Part shown: positions 11,301-21,652 of the stretch, piece by piece
Numbering within the stretch: the first letter of the stretch is position 1
Layout of the letters: each line of letters begins with the position of its first letter
Source: JAHEFU01 sp020440645
Lineage (GTDB): Bacteria; 4484-113; JAFGCY01
Assembly (NCBI GenBank): GCA_020440645.1
Contig: JAGRNR010000004.1
Coordinates: forward strand, 56,998 to 120,997
Direction: 5' to 3'
Length of the DNA: 64,000 nt
The notes under the pieces: model-generated
Seen by the model: only the letters and a program-made list of their open reading frames with translations
Database searches by the model: none
What the model was told of the DNA's origin: nothing
Program-made: the position numbers and the translations under genes

Positions 11301-14300
11301 GCCAACGTGCTTGACGTCGTCAGCGGATCCGAGCTGCGCCTGAGCAACCCGGGCGACCCGAGCTTCGGCACGGGCCTCGTGAACGGCACCGGCGTGAACC
11401 GCACCGGCGTGGTTGATGGCAATTCCGTCAACCAGGTGATCGACCAGCTGGCGGCCCCCTACGACTTCGTCGGTGACATCAACGGCCCGGCGCAGGGTGG
11501 CATCATGGTGGGCGACACCGTGCTGCAGACCCGTGACGGCGTGCAGATCGGCACCTGGACGGTGAGCAGCACCGCCAACAGCCCGGGCATCCTCGACGTG
11601 GTGAACAACACCTTCACCGGTACGCAGACCGCGACCGTGAATGCCTTCACCGACAACGGCGGCGGCAACTGGGACATCACCCTCAACCGCTTTGCCAACA
11701 ACAGCCTGATCGGCCTGGTCCTCACCAACGTGACGGATGGCAACTCCACCTGGACCATCACCGCCTTCAACGGCGGCAATGACCTGACGGTGCAGCTGAT
11801 TGCTCCCGGCGCGGGCCTCGGTGTGTTCAACATCGGTGACCTGGTGAGCATCAACGCGGTGCCCGCCGAGTGGGTGGTCGATGACATCTGGACGGTCAAC
11901 ATCCCGGCCAACCAGTTCCGCATCGGCTACGAGTACGAGATCTTCACGGAGAACGGCTTCAGTGGCAACGCCTGGGCGGATGCCACCTTCGCCGACTTCA
12001 ACACGCCGATCGAGTTCCACATCGAGATGAACTACCCGTTCGACCTGAGTGCCGCCGGCGCAGCCGCCAGCTTCATCGAGGTTGACTGGGACAACGACAG
12101 CGTGGTCGACGACATCTTCTTCGTCGCCGACACTACCCGTGGCGATGGTACGCAAAACGGCATCGAGGTCGAGAACGCGGTGATCACCCACAGCTTCGGG
12201 GCTGGTCCCGAGCTCAATGGCGCCGGCTACACAGTCGGCCGCTACTGGGTGAACTCCTTCGCCGCTGGCCAGACCGGCAGCGAGCGCTACGGCGGTGGTG
12301 CGGGCTTCGCCCTGCCGGTGGTGCGCGTGGGACGTGACGATTACGACACGGACCTCAGCACCCTGAACGTGGCGCAGTGGAACAACAGCCGTGACCACAA
12401 GGTGACGATGACGGCGCTGTACCAGACCTTCGCCACCCTGACTGACAACCCGCTGCCGGGCAGCACCAAAAATGCCGTCCGCCAGTACGAGACCGTCGAC
12501 CAGCTCTACGTGCCGCGCGGTGACAGCCAGTTCGCCACGAGCCTGACCAACTGGGTCAGCTACAGCTCGCCCTTCATGACGAGCAACGTGCCGGGCATCA
12601 CCCAGATGCTGCACCAGTCGGTGCATGGCGAGGGCAGCAGCTTCAACTGGCTGTCCGATGCCAACGCCAACACGCTGTGGAACAACGACGGCAGCGAGAG
12701 CCCGCAGGATGGCAACCCGTCCTCGACCTACGAGTACGCAGTCAACAACGGCTTCAACAACTGGGCCGAGGTCCCGCTGAACGTGCGTGGCGCCAGCTTC
12801 CCGCAGGCCGCCCCGAACGTCGGCCGCCCGCAGCCCAACGGCATCTTCGACTACTACACCGCCCGTCGCGGCGTGTACAACGGCTGGGCCTGGAGCAGCG
12901 ACGTGCTGCCCTCCAGCCAGCGCAGCTTCAGCTTCGACAGCCAGGCCGTGTTCGTCGGCGACCGCAACGGCTCGTCCAGCCCTGAGCGCCGTGCACTCGG
13001 TGTGGACATCTACATCGATTCCATCGTCGCCAGCAACAGTGACCCGATCCGCTTCACGGCCTTCCCGAGCGGCGGTGCCAACGAGTTCAACTCCTACAGC
13101 TACCGCTGGTTCGTCGAGTACGACAACGGCGGCGGCTTCCAGCCGGTCGACATGGACAACAACACGACCACCAACCCGCCGGTCTCCGCCAGCATCTCCG
13201 GGCCGATCCTCGTGCCCTACGAGGACATCCAGGACGAGGCGTTCTGGGTGCCCGCTGACAGCGGTGCCGGCGCATGGCGCGTCTGGTGCGAGGTCAGCGA
13301 CGGCAGCGGCGTGGTCAACTCCGCGATGAAGACCTTCACGGTCGTCGAGCCGCCGCACAGCGTGCACGTGATGGCCACCCCGCCGAGCGGCAGCACCGGT
13401 GAGTTCATTGAGTTCTGGGTCTCCGCGGACGGCGGCACCCCGGGCTACGACCTCGAGATCGACTACGACGGCGACGCCGTGTATGACGATGTGGTGACGG
13501 TCGGCGACGGCAGCATCCACATCTTCGGCAACGTCTACAACACGCCGGGCACCTACAACGTCGAGGTGCGCTCGACCGATGACAGCGGCAACGTCGCGAC
13601 TGACACCACGGTGGTCCGTGTCGCGGAGAGCATCCCGCTGTGGGGCGACCTGATCGTCAACCCGCCGAGCGGCGTGGCTCCGTTCATCGCCCAGGTGCAC
13701 TACGCCGTCAGCGGTGGTCGCAGGCTGGCCGACGGCGGTTACAACGTGAACCTCGCCCTGCTTGACAGCAGCGGTTCCAGCCAGGGCAGCGTCAGCCGCA
13801 CCGATGCCGACAGCTTCGGCGGCGACGGCCCGGATGACCCGCGCCTGCCGGGCGGCAACGATGAGCCCGTGACCTTCGTGGTCCCGAGTGCCGGCACCTA
13901 CACCGTGCAGATGACCGTCAGTGACAACAGCGGCGGCGTGGTCACCGTGAACGACACGATCTTCGCGGACGGCTACATGACCCCGATCGAGTACGGCAAC
14001 ACCGCGCCGCGCGTGGTGACCGACCGTGAGGGCCGCCCGATGCACGCGGTGCGCATCTGGACCGACCCGCACCTGACGCTCAGCGATGACACCACCCAGG
14101 TGTTCGGCAACAAGCCGGACTCCGAGGGACGTGGCGGCCGCCTGATGGAGGCCGACCTGCAGGTGTTCGGTGACATCGTCGGTGTGGACACCAACCAGGC
14201 CTTCCGCTCGATCGGCAACTACGCCTCCAAGGACCCGCTGGACGTGCCGCAGTGGCAGGTCAGTTACAGCCAGGGCTTCTTCGGCAATGCGAACATCGAG

Positions 14301-15746
14301 GACTACTACGACACCTACACCGAGGGCCGTGTGAACATCAATACCGCCTCGGAGGAAGTGCTGACCGCGCTGTTCCGCAAGATCATCACAAACCGTGCCT
14401 ATGACTATGACGTGGTGGATGACATCGATAACAACGGTGTGAACGAGACCTACCACTTCGTACGTGACCAGGTGAACGACAGCCACATGTCCGAGGCTGC
14501 CGCCCGCGTGCTGGCCCGCAAGGTGATCCGCTACCGCACCCTGTACTACGACCAGAACAAGCCGACGCCGGCTGATGCCGACGGCAACTTCGGTTACACC
14601 CAGAGTGCGAATGCGGCTGCTGCCTCCCTCAACCTGGGTAACTTCCGCGTGGACCACCTGCCGATGATCGGCCCGTTTGACGGTACCAACCCGCACCAGT
14701 ACGGCATCGCCAACCGCGATGGCGCGCTGGGCCAGGCCAACACCCAGATGCTCAACACCTGGGACAACATGGCCGGCAGCTACTACAACCTGAACAACGG
14801 CGATGCCGCGAACATGTTCTACTCCACGAGTGACATCGCGGTGGTGCGTGAGCCGCTTGCCATCAACATCGGCATCGATGTGGACGGCGACGGCGTGCCG
14901 GAGCCGGGCTTCAGCTTCAACGTGAACGAGAGCAAGGAGAACTACGCCAAGTACCTCAACGACGTGGCGAGCAACAGCAACTGGGAGAACAACCGCTACG
15001 CCGGCGGTGGCGGATTCGGTACCTGGGCGGCCACCGGCCAGTACCCGTCCGACAACAGCGGCAACAACTACTCCCGCTGGTCCTTCGACGCCCGCCACTA
15101 CTTCACCTACAGCAGCGGCAACCAGGGTCTGACCGTCGGTACGGATGGCAGCTTCAGCCTGGGTGCCCTGACCGGTGTTGAGGACGTGGTGGACGGCCGC
15201 AACAGGGTCGGCGTGTTCGAGTCCAACGGCGTGACCGCGGGTACCTACATCCCGAACCCGCCGTTCCAGAACATCTTCGACCTCTACAAGGTGATCGACG
15301 ACTCGGCCGGCAACCAGAGCTTCCCGCTCACCGGTACGCTGGATGCGACCATCACGCTCAACGGCAATGACCGCTCGTCCGGCCTGCGCCGCTACTCCGG
15401 CCCGTCCGCCTTCCGTTACGAAGAGTACTGGGATGCTGGCGCAGGTGAGTTCGTGGTCCGCTCCAACTGGCTGGACGACATCGCCCCGTTCATCACCTGC
15501 CGCAGTTACGTCTACCGTGTGGACTCCAGCGCGGCGATCACCGCCAGCGGCGGAACCTCCAGCGCCCTGCTGGATACCTCCACCCTGGCCCGTGACCGCT
15601 CGAAGACCGTCATCCTTGATGCCGGCCCGCTGGCGAACAACCGTGGCGTGGACCAGATTTCCGACCTTGACGCCTCCAGGGGTCTGATCAGCCCGGCACG
15701 CAGTGCCAGCTACAAGATCCTCTGGTTCTCGGATAACTCCGAGTAG
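5373..15746 (+). CDS. Giant GspK-like pseudopilin with Ig/IPT/PKD insertion
   Basis: About 3,457 aa. The N-terminus reads (M)KRGHRG then VVLLAVIIFVALLLPLV, the usual GspK leader/helix. GspK core blocks follow in order: DEAGRINLN (nt ~6217), an HhH-like LPGVDLELALNILEYL (~6630), SLDQLLNVPGMT...RLKDYLTIHS (~6914-7005), and finally GRVNINTASEEVLTALFRKI (~14325) with AAARVLARKVIRYR (~14500). Between the last two lie about 2,400 residues of beta-rich sequence, including an IPT/TIG-like domain (nt ~10140-10440) and PKD-like units (~10440-10700, ~13370-13620). GspK is normally about 300-350 aa. It should cap a pseudopilus and project outward. The start is uncertain: an in-frame ATG lies at 5223, but codons 5223-5372 lack the strong C/G third-position bias of the body and would give a 57-residue leader, so GTG 5373 is preferred. 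Flanked by terminators. Confidence 0.85.
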   Translation: MKRGHRGVVLLAVIIFVALLLPLVTLVLTSLNTEAVSTAEAIKGHKLDLASQKALNDAISLVVQQKSLPDYYSSANQPATAIVVLDPVSGFRRDQVPDSGVVGAAGLDDILGTGDDYWTSPRGDRSVLPTDVYDHTRNYEFDFSFSQMHSPTYLGQPSLLSSTNRYNGTSPNTGETIWLFNPYLAVAVDDDADGIDDGYDPNDAGGDPFDGKEAQLHGNGGFPNADEPRLNGPGSAVERSLDNGNNIRDYMLNSRIAIYESVFTDLDRGPVPTDLLKSYADVTDEAGRINLNIFCKKVRVLMPEAADVDYNLEGLATNDFNYNEQLNELGFKWIDNPLFPDRLTNQRWNWNIPAGTLSNDGDIDFGTLDPSTGIPDPTPDGYSWPDLGENVQHFYLGDTDGDGISQGNEAARHSVEMLTSLPGVDLELALNILEYLNPSQDTLNAIDPGYADGSVEPNIDPTIGAAGYRYDVANVTPPLTALGINLAGGTVGSIFWDFAASDEDDMPLPQPFALSSLDQLLNVPGMTRAKFNRLKDYLTIHSYDTNVIGTYITDVGPDADLVNAYEAGDPFFFGQVRRTVPDDMRDTDNVNDLRYDVTATAGGFSLEDYRDRAEEMYAYIREHLPSTNFRKITLPAVDRTGRSGASDHMTPNDDPRYDPTGGGLLVPHRDSEANPYNVGAFGHQFPTSDEAFTNFAGYPALNPEFSLDSCLSIVLYRNGTPFTADDYTYDWNGVNMAAHPASPGIGNLFGGGAFFFIERIFGIFGGGFDFGPNNNPPDGFDFATLANTNNANPVVTPHGPGVFTAANLLNPGTFDSAADLLQVPLYEFSSMSVSLMSDPPSDYRDPIVNQNGIVSYYATFSDVVPVSWYFDNVTGPDGNLGTADDPAQDVVLYMLYFNYANRTGVFPSAGGPYDAPSLSADTVQIPLTAQQIRSVSPVFPGMTGNVTIQAYDNFNNLDVLGPDFTNSPAFASTLAPLGGVGSLGRNFSYQQVPYPLGGGVTDDGNWRPNEGNAWDTGVAPVQWPGWAWTGEGDPYATGRILAYRWDDNANEPEDPELRADDITKVFLQNNTEAAIPFAVNILPVRTGGDTYDIYSSYGGADTSGGGSYLLFDWEYRDTLGPDDDPDDFDGTWPTEQPGQLINNPIQIRVNPEGNTVTLHMYDLRSFVDSSGLPIASGTPALPGNIYAGGRVQTTPSDGGTFPVDYGGGYPPVPTAGYAFDSAVISPIETAAGFQAQLASHEVSVFDNDTSVEVEMSAAGGDLNYNWELRVLDATLGNGAGGPYQGPDGAGPIASFPGLGSPPRPSRVTPPGFDYAAAELVPGTLLVVAGSSSSPEWNTFFDPSGLPNNTEYWLRLRVTENGGTTDTVFSKLVKDDESSSSTGTAIPPEMNASITLRELGDSRLGFTASASVDGGRDGYGYYWVLTRPKYNGTGNHVLDSAIPMETVDAAAPIVNLDSLTTGGGAVSTTVQMRSNDASPSFEFSQLDNYDNETGAAGADGIPDAQGVYFVHCFVLDRNNLLPSSGQSFIAHDVAQVTLSNLGTGGSGVPDTSGIARTPMAVLAANPPGNASISAGTNNSAAGGANPPYIGSATIDPAIEPDVAANGQAIVIRGFNFDPVASNNTVHFAGGVSATGAGVTAPSGVDILNIGGSPYGQQELTVRVPDGARTGFITVQTPGGTSDRRYIFQTGFNVTFDLIGSLSVNDAAYLQYDLDFQGDGKIDYSYSSLSNPSGGRQLIGSNLGITHDYAGDGIGNYNATLTVKDLVSGRTAVSHQLVMIHDLANVSGTNLVLASGFIGNIFLAGTPSFTDGAASFISAGVLPGDLVTNLNTGATTSVVSVISQNEVGCGSLSAPQWNIGDAYSISRFVDSNGAYGILADIWPDIDTRGASFNPQPGSGLAFRSAVGGINTALARRKWQIDLNGTSGTRGGEQVTSGNSTSNEPSGTVLRDTNNNFAQAGSRGVSVGDLVLNITDGSTANVLDVVSGSELRLSNPGDPSFGTGLVNGTGVNRTGVVDGNSVNQVIDQLAAPYDFVGDINGPAQGGIMVGDTVLQTRDGVQIGTWTVSSTANSPGILDVVNNTFTGTQTATVNAFTDNGGGNWDITLNRFANNSLIGLVLTNVTDGNSTWTITAFNGGNDLTVQLIAPGAGLGVFNIGDLVSINAVPAEWVVDDIWTVNIPANQFRIGYEYEIFTENGFSGNAWADATFADFNTPIEFHIEMNYPFDLSAAGAAASFIEVDWDNDSVVDDIFFVADTTRGDGTQNGIEVENAVITHSFGAGPELNGAGYTVGRYWVNSFAAGQTGSERYGGGAGFALPVVRVGRDDYDTDLSTLNVAQWNNSRDHKVTMTALYQTFATLTDNPLPGSTKNAVRQYETVDQLYVPRGDSQFATSLTNWVSYSSPFMTSNVPGITQMLHQSVHGEGSSFNWLSDANANTLWNNDGSESPQDGNPSSTYEYAVNNGFNNWAEVPLNVRGASFPQAAPNVGRPQPNGIFDYYTARRGVYNGWAWSSDVLPSSQRSFSFDSQAVFVGDRNGSSSPERRALGVDIYIDSIVASNSDPIRFTAFPSGGANEFNSYSYRWFVEYDNGGGFQPVDMDNNTTTNPPVSASISGPILVPYEDIQDEAFWVPADSGAGAWRVWCEVSDGSGVVNSAMKTFTVVEPPHSVHVMATPPSGSTGEFIEFWVSADGGTPGYDLEIDYDGDAVYDDVVTVGDGSIHIFGNVYNTPGTYNVEVRSTDDSGNVATDTTVVRVAESIPLWGDLIVNPPSGVAPFIAQVHYAVSGGRRLADGGYNVNLALLDSSGSSQGSVSRTDADSFGGDGPDDPRLPGGNDEPVTFVVPSAGTYTVQMTVSDNSGGVVTVNDTIFADGYMTPIEYGNTAPRVVTDREGRPMHAVRIWTDPHLTLSDDTTQVFGNKPDSEGRGGRLMEADLQVFGDIVGVDTNQAFRSIGNYASKDPLDVPQWQVSYSQGFFGNANIEDYYDTYTEGRVNINTASEEVLTALFRKIITNRAYDYDVVDDIDNNGVNETYHFVRDQVNDSHMSEAAARVLARKVIRYRTLYYDQNKPTPADADGNFGYTQSANAAAASLNLGNFRVDHLPMIGPFDGTNPHQYGIANRDGALGQANTQMLNTWDNMAGSYYNLNNGDAANMFYSTSDIAVVREPLAINIGIDVDGDGVPEPGFSFNVNESKENYAKYLNDVASNSNWENNRYAGGGGFGTWAATGQYPSDNSGNNYSRWSFDARHYFTYSSGNQGLTVGTDGSFSLGALTGVEDVVDGRNRVGVFESNGVTAGTYIPNPPFQNIFDLYKVIDDSAGNQSFPLTGTLDATITLNGNDRSSGLRRYSGPSAFRYEEYWDAGAGEFVVRSNWLDDIAPFITCRSYVYRVDSSAAITASGGTSSALLDTSTLARDRSKTVILDAGPLANNRGVDQISDLDASRGLISPARSASYKILWFSDNSE

Positions 15747-15792
15747 TGACAAAGACTGGTATCACCCAGTCCTGCAATTGAGACGATTTATG

Positions 15793-15825
15793 GACCCCCG
15801 GAGCTAATCCGGGGGTCTGTTTTTT
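15793..15825 (+). terminator. Rho-independent terminator after giant gene
   Basis: GACCCCCGGA (15793-15802) and TCCGGGGGTC (15808-15817) form a perfect 10-bp stem with a 5-base loop, followed by TGTTTTTT. It lies 46 bases after the stop codon and separates the giant gene from the secretin operon. Confidence 0.9.
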
Positions 15826-15845
15826 CCGAATAACTTCCGAATAAC
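15824..15845 (+). repeat. Two tandem 11-bp repeats (TTCCGAATAAC)
   Basis: TTCCGAATAAC occurs twice back to back, immediately after the terminator and 25 bases before the -35 box of the secretin operon promoter. The position fits a direct-repeat activator site, but this is inference. Confidence 0.5.
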
Positions 15846-15869
15846 TTAAAAGATAGGTACTCAGGTTCA

Positions 15870-15898
15870 TTGACAAGAGATTTTTCCTAGCTTAAAAT
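15870..15898 (+). promoter_or_regulatory. Sigma70-type promoter of pilQ-MN-O-P operon
   Basis: TTGACA (15870-15875), a 17-bp spacer and TAAAAT (15893-15898). The expected start site near 15905 gives a leader of about 108 bases before the secretin start at 16014. This is one of the best consensus promoters in the window. Confidence 0.85.
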
Positions 15899-16013
15899 AT
15901 CCAAATTGCACCGTAGCCCCGTGCTACTGTTAGCGCTGCACAGTTGGATACTGCCCTGTTGGTATGGGCAGGAAATTACACGGATTGTTAATCTGTCCGT
16001 GAGGAGCGATTGG

Positions 16014-18785
<2,772 letters not shown>

Positions 18786-18798
18786 AACCTGAAACCGA

Positions 18799-18837
18799 GG
18801 GGTCAGGCCTGGACTGTTTATGTTCATGCCTGACCCC
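18799..18837 (+). other. Intercistronic hairpin between pilQ and pilMN
   Basis: GGGGTCAGGC (18799-18808) and GCCTGACCCC (18828-18837) form a perfect 10-bp stem with a 19-base loop, and no U-tract. It may be an attenuator or an RNA-processing/stability element that sets secretin expression apart from the inner-membrane genes. Confidence 0.5.
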
Positions 18838-18897
18838 GCGGAACATTTAGTGGGGCGCCCGTGTCTCTAAGTACGGGTTTCTTCGGTGGAGGTTAGA

Positions 18898-20820
18898 ATG
18901 GCTCAAGGAGCTGCAAAGAAATACGATGTAGGCCTTGATCTGACGTCGAACGAGCTGCGTTGTACCGCAATCAGCCGCAAGGGCAAGGAAATGATCCTGG
19001 AGCGCTTCGCGGTTGGTGAGATCCCGTCCTCGGTATTCGCCGCCGGACGTGTGGCGGAACCCGGACAGCTCGGGAACCGGATCAAGGAGATCCTCAAGGA
19101 AAACGGCATCGTGGCGCGTCGCGCCATCATCTCGCTTTCCGGCAAGGCTGCAATCACCCGCATCATTGAACTTCCCAAGATGGGCGCTGCCCAGACCAGG
19201 CAGGCCATCTCCCTGCAGATCAACCAGTACGTACCCTTCCCCCCGGGTGACACCGTGTATGACTACAAGGTGCTCCCGGCCCGTGAGGGTGCGAACCCGG
19301 CGATGCAGGAAGTGCTGCTGGTGGCCACCCGTGCCACCACCGTCGATTCACTGATCGCAACCATGCGCTCAGCGGGCATCGAGTGCGAAGGTATCAAGAT
19401 CACCTCGCTGGCGGCCTGGAACCTGATCGAAAGCAGCATGGAGGGTTACACCTCCGCAGTCGGCCTGATCGACATGCGTGACACGGTGACTGACCTGTCC
19501 TTCTTCCTGAAGGGCCAGTTCCGCCTGTCCCGTCCGGTCGAGCTTGGCTACAACAACATCCTGGCCAAGGTCGGGCAGCTGCTCGGCGTCAGTGCCCAGG
19601 AGGCTGAGGAATACCTCAAGGCCGACCCCGTCGACCTGACCATCCCCGAGGATGAGATCGACCCGACCGAGGATAACCGCCTGCGCGAGGCCCTGCTCTC
19701 CGTGTTCAGCGGCTTCGTGTCGGAGCTGATCCGCTCCATCCGTTACTACGAGAGCCAGGCGCAGCGCACTGAGCGCGTCGGCAAGATGCTGCTGTTCGGC
19801 AGTGGCACGATCTTCCCGAACCTCGCCAAGTACCTTGAGGACCAGACGGGCCTCGAGGTGACTGACCTGAGCCTCAGCTCGATGCTGCAGTACCGCCAGG
19901 GCACCTACAGCCTGGAGCACCTCAACCAGGAAGCCTCCAAGCTGCCCGTGGCCGCCGGCCTCTGCCTCGAGCATTTCCGCAAGAAGAAATCACTGAACCT
20001 GATGCCGCCTTCCTACTACACGAAGGCCATCAACAAGCAGATTGCCGCCATCGGTGTGGTGATCCTGCTGGCCATCGGGTTCTGGTATTACAGCATCGAC
20101 AAGGACCTCAACGGCAAGATCAATACTCTCAACGGTGAGGTCCAGCAGCGCGAGGGTGAGGCCGCCAGGCTGAAGCCCGCGGCGGATGACTTCGATGCGA
20201 ACAAGAACGACATCATCGCCCAGCGTCCGAAGTTCAACCAGATCTTCTCCCTCTTCAAGGAGCAGCGTATCTGGCCAGAAATCATGGACGAGGTCGGTAA
20301 CCGCATCAACGACCGTGTGTGGCTGGATCAGATTGACTTCGAAGCCAGCACCAACACGGTGACCATGGAAGGTGTGGCGGTTGACCGTGTGGACATTTAC
20401 CAGTTCCTGATCAACCTGGACCGCAGCCCGTACTTCACCAACACCGGCGTTTCCGAGAATGCGGACACCGGTGGCGCCGGCGGTGCCGGTGGTGGTGGCG
20501 GCAGCGGCGGCGGTGGCAGTTCGGGCCCGATCGGCCGCGGCATTTCCAGCAGCCCCGGTCCCGGTACCTCCACTACCAGCGTTGCGGCGCCGGCCCAGTC
20601 CGGCACCCGCCCGATGCAGGATTACAAGCTGCCCCGCGGTTCATTCCAGCCGGGTGCTTCCATTGAGGACTTCTTCCAGCGTGACTTCACGGAGACCTCG
20701 ACCATCCAGTGGAAGTTTGAGGTAACCACTGACCTCCAGAACGAGATCGTCAACCAGGAGGCGGCGGTGCAGGATATTATCCAGATTGAAGAGGTGATAG
20801 ACGATGTCGTCAGCACCTAG
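18898..20820 (+). CDS. PilM-PilN fusion, inner-membrane pilus platform
   Basis: 640 aa. TGGAGG (18887-18892) sits 5 bases before ATG 18898, preferred over the in-frame GTG at 18886. Residues 1 to about 360 are PilM: an actin-like ATPase fold with the N-terminal phosphate-1 stretch YDVGLDLTSNELR, the RRAIISLSGKAAITR region and QISLQINQYVPFPPGD. From about residue 365 it continues as PilN: SLNLMPPSYYTK, one membrane segment (about 380-398), a coiled coil and a ferredoxin-like periplasmic part (RVWLDQIDFEASTNTVTMEG). A Gly/Ser linker follows (about 524-545), then a C-terminal tail. In most type IV pilus systems these are two proteins whose contact is the short PilN N-terminal tail; here they are one chain. 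The next gene overlaps by 17 bases. Confidence 0.9.
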   Translation: MAQGAAKKYDVGLDLTSNELRCTAISRKGKEMILERFAVGEIPSSVFAAGRVAEPGQLGNRIKEILKENGIVARRAIISLSGKAAITRIIELPKMGAAQTRQAISLQINQYVPFPPGDTVYDYKVLPAREGANPAMQEVLLVATRATTVDSLIATMRSAGIECEGIKITSLAAWNLIESSMEGYTSAVGLIDMRDTVTDLSFFLKGQFRLSRPVELGYNNILAKVGQLLGVSAQEAEEYLKADPVDLTIPEDEIDPTEDNRLREALLSVFSGFVSELIRSIRYYESQAQRTERVGKMLLFGSGTIFPNLAKYLEDQTGLEVTDLSLSSMLQYRQGTYSLEHLNQEASKLPVAAGLCLEHFRKKKSLNLMPPSYYTKAINKQIAAIGVVILLAIGFWYYSIDKDLNGKINTLNGEVQQREGEAARLKPAADDFDANKNDIIAQRPKFNQIFSLFKEQRIWPEIMDEVGNRINDRVWLDQIDFEASTNTVTMEGVAVDRVDIYQFLINLDRSPYFTNTGVSENADTGGAGGAGGGGGSGGGGSSGPIGRGISSSPGPGTSTTSVAAPAQSGTRPMQDYKLPRGSFQPGASIEDFFQRDFTETSTIQWKFEVTTDLQNEIVNQEAAVQDIIQIEEVIDDVVST

Positions 20821-21640
20821 AAGAGGAGCGGCTCCGCCGCCTGAGCAGAATGCACCGAAGCAGCCGCTGTTGACCCCGCAGGTCCTTGGCGTGGTGTTCC
20901 TCGTGCTCATCATCGTCGCCGCGGTCTTCGTGAACAGCCACAAGAACAAGCTGACCAACGAGATCGCCGGCCTCGAGGGCAAGAAGAACAACCTGCAGAC
21001 CCAGATTGACACCTATCGCAAGAAGGGTGCCAAGCTGGAGACCGCCAAGCGCGTCAAGCTGGCCCTCAACCAGAAGCTCGGCACGCTGGACTACCTGTTC
21101 CTGCAGAACCAGGATGATGTGATCCCCTTCTGGGAGGACACCTTCTCACCGCTGGTGCTGCAGTCCGGTTACCTGCAGATCACGGGTGAATCCAAGATCC
21201 TCGTTGACCAGTACGAGTACAGCATCAACATGGCGATGACTCCGTTCGAGACAATTCCCCGCGGAAACCTCATCGAGAACGGTCCGGATATCTTCCCGAT
21301 CATCTACTATCCGGAGAGCAACGGTAACCCGGTCACTGAGGTGCTGAAGACTGGCCAGTCCAGTTTCCTTACGCCGTACAACATCACGCTGGAGAAGTTC
21401 GGTGGCACCTATGAAGATGTGATGCGTTTCGTGCGCAGCATCCAGCAGGGTACCAGCCGCAAGATGACTGACAAGCTGTTCACGATCCACTGCATCAAGA
21501 CTGATGGCGACCCGGACAACAGCAGCTTCATCCGTCGCGGACAGACCTGGACGATCCGCATGACCGTGTACTTCATCAACCCCGAGAAGGCCGCCAGCGG
21601 AGACGCTCCGCCGGATCCGCCGGGAGCTTACTCCTGCTAA
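20804..21640 (+). CDS. pilO: PilO-like inner-membrane pilus assembly protein
   Basis: 278 aa, overlapping the pilMN 3' end by 17 bases, with AGAGGTGA ahead of the start. It has a short Pro-rich cytoplasmic tail, one membrane segment (about 24-43), a coiled coil (NKLTNEIAGLEGKKNNLQTQI), and a C-terminal alpha/beta domain with PYNITLEKFGGTYEDVMRFVRSI, resembling the PilO/GspM ferredoxin-like fold. PilO pairs with PilN in the periplasm and links PilM to the secretin through PilP. Assignment combines topology, gene order and this motif; sequence identity to known PilO is probably low. Confidence 0.8.
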   Translation: MSSAPRRGAAPPPEQNAPKQPLLTPQVLGVVFLVLIIVAAVFVNSHKNKLTNEIAGLEGKKNNLQTQIDTYRKKGAKLETAKRVKLALNQKLGTLDYLFLQNQDDVIPFWEDTFSPLVLQSGYLQITGESKILVDQYEYSINMAMTPFETIPRGNLIENGPDIFPIIYYPESNGNPVTEVLKTGQSSFLTPYNITLEKFGGTYEDVMRFVRSIQQGTSRKMTDKLFTIHCIKTDGDPDNSSFIRRGQTWTIRMTVYFINPEKAASGDAPPDPPGAYSC

Positions 21641-21652
21641 CAGGACAGTGAG

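Noticed and set aside
10548..15752. A 1,734-codon open frame on the reverse strand opposite the giant gene
   Set aside because: It is a by-product of the extreme third-position G/C bias of the forward gene, which removes stop codons in the mirrored frame. It shows no domain, no promoter and no ribosome site. Other long reverse frames (147-1616, 3091-4539, 7893-9962) are rejected for the same reason.
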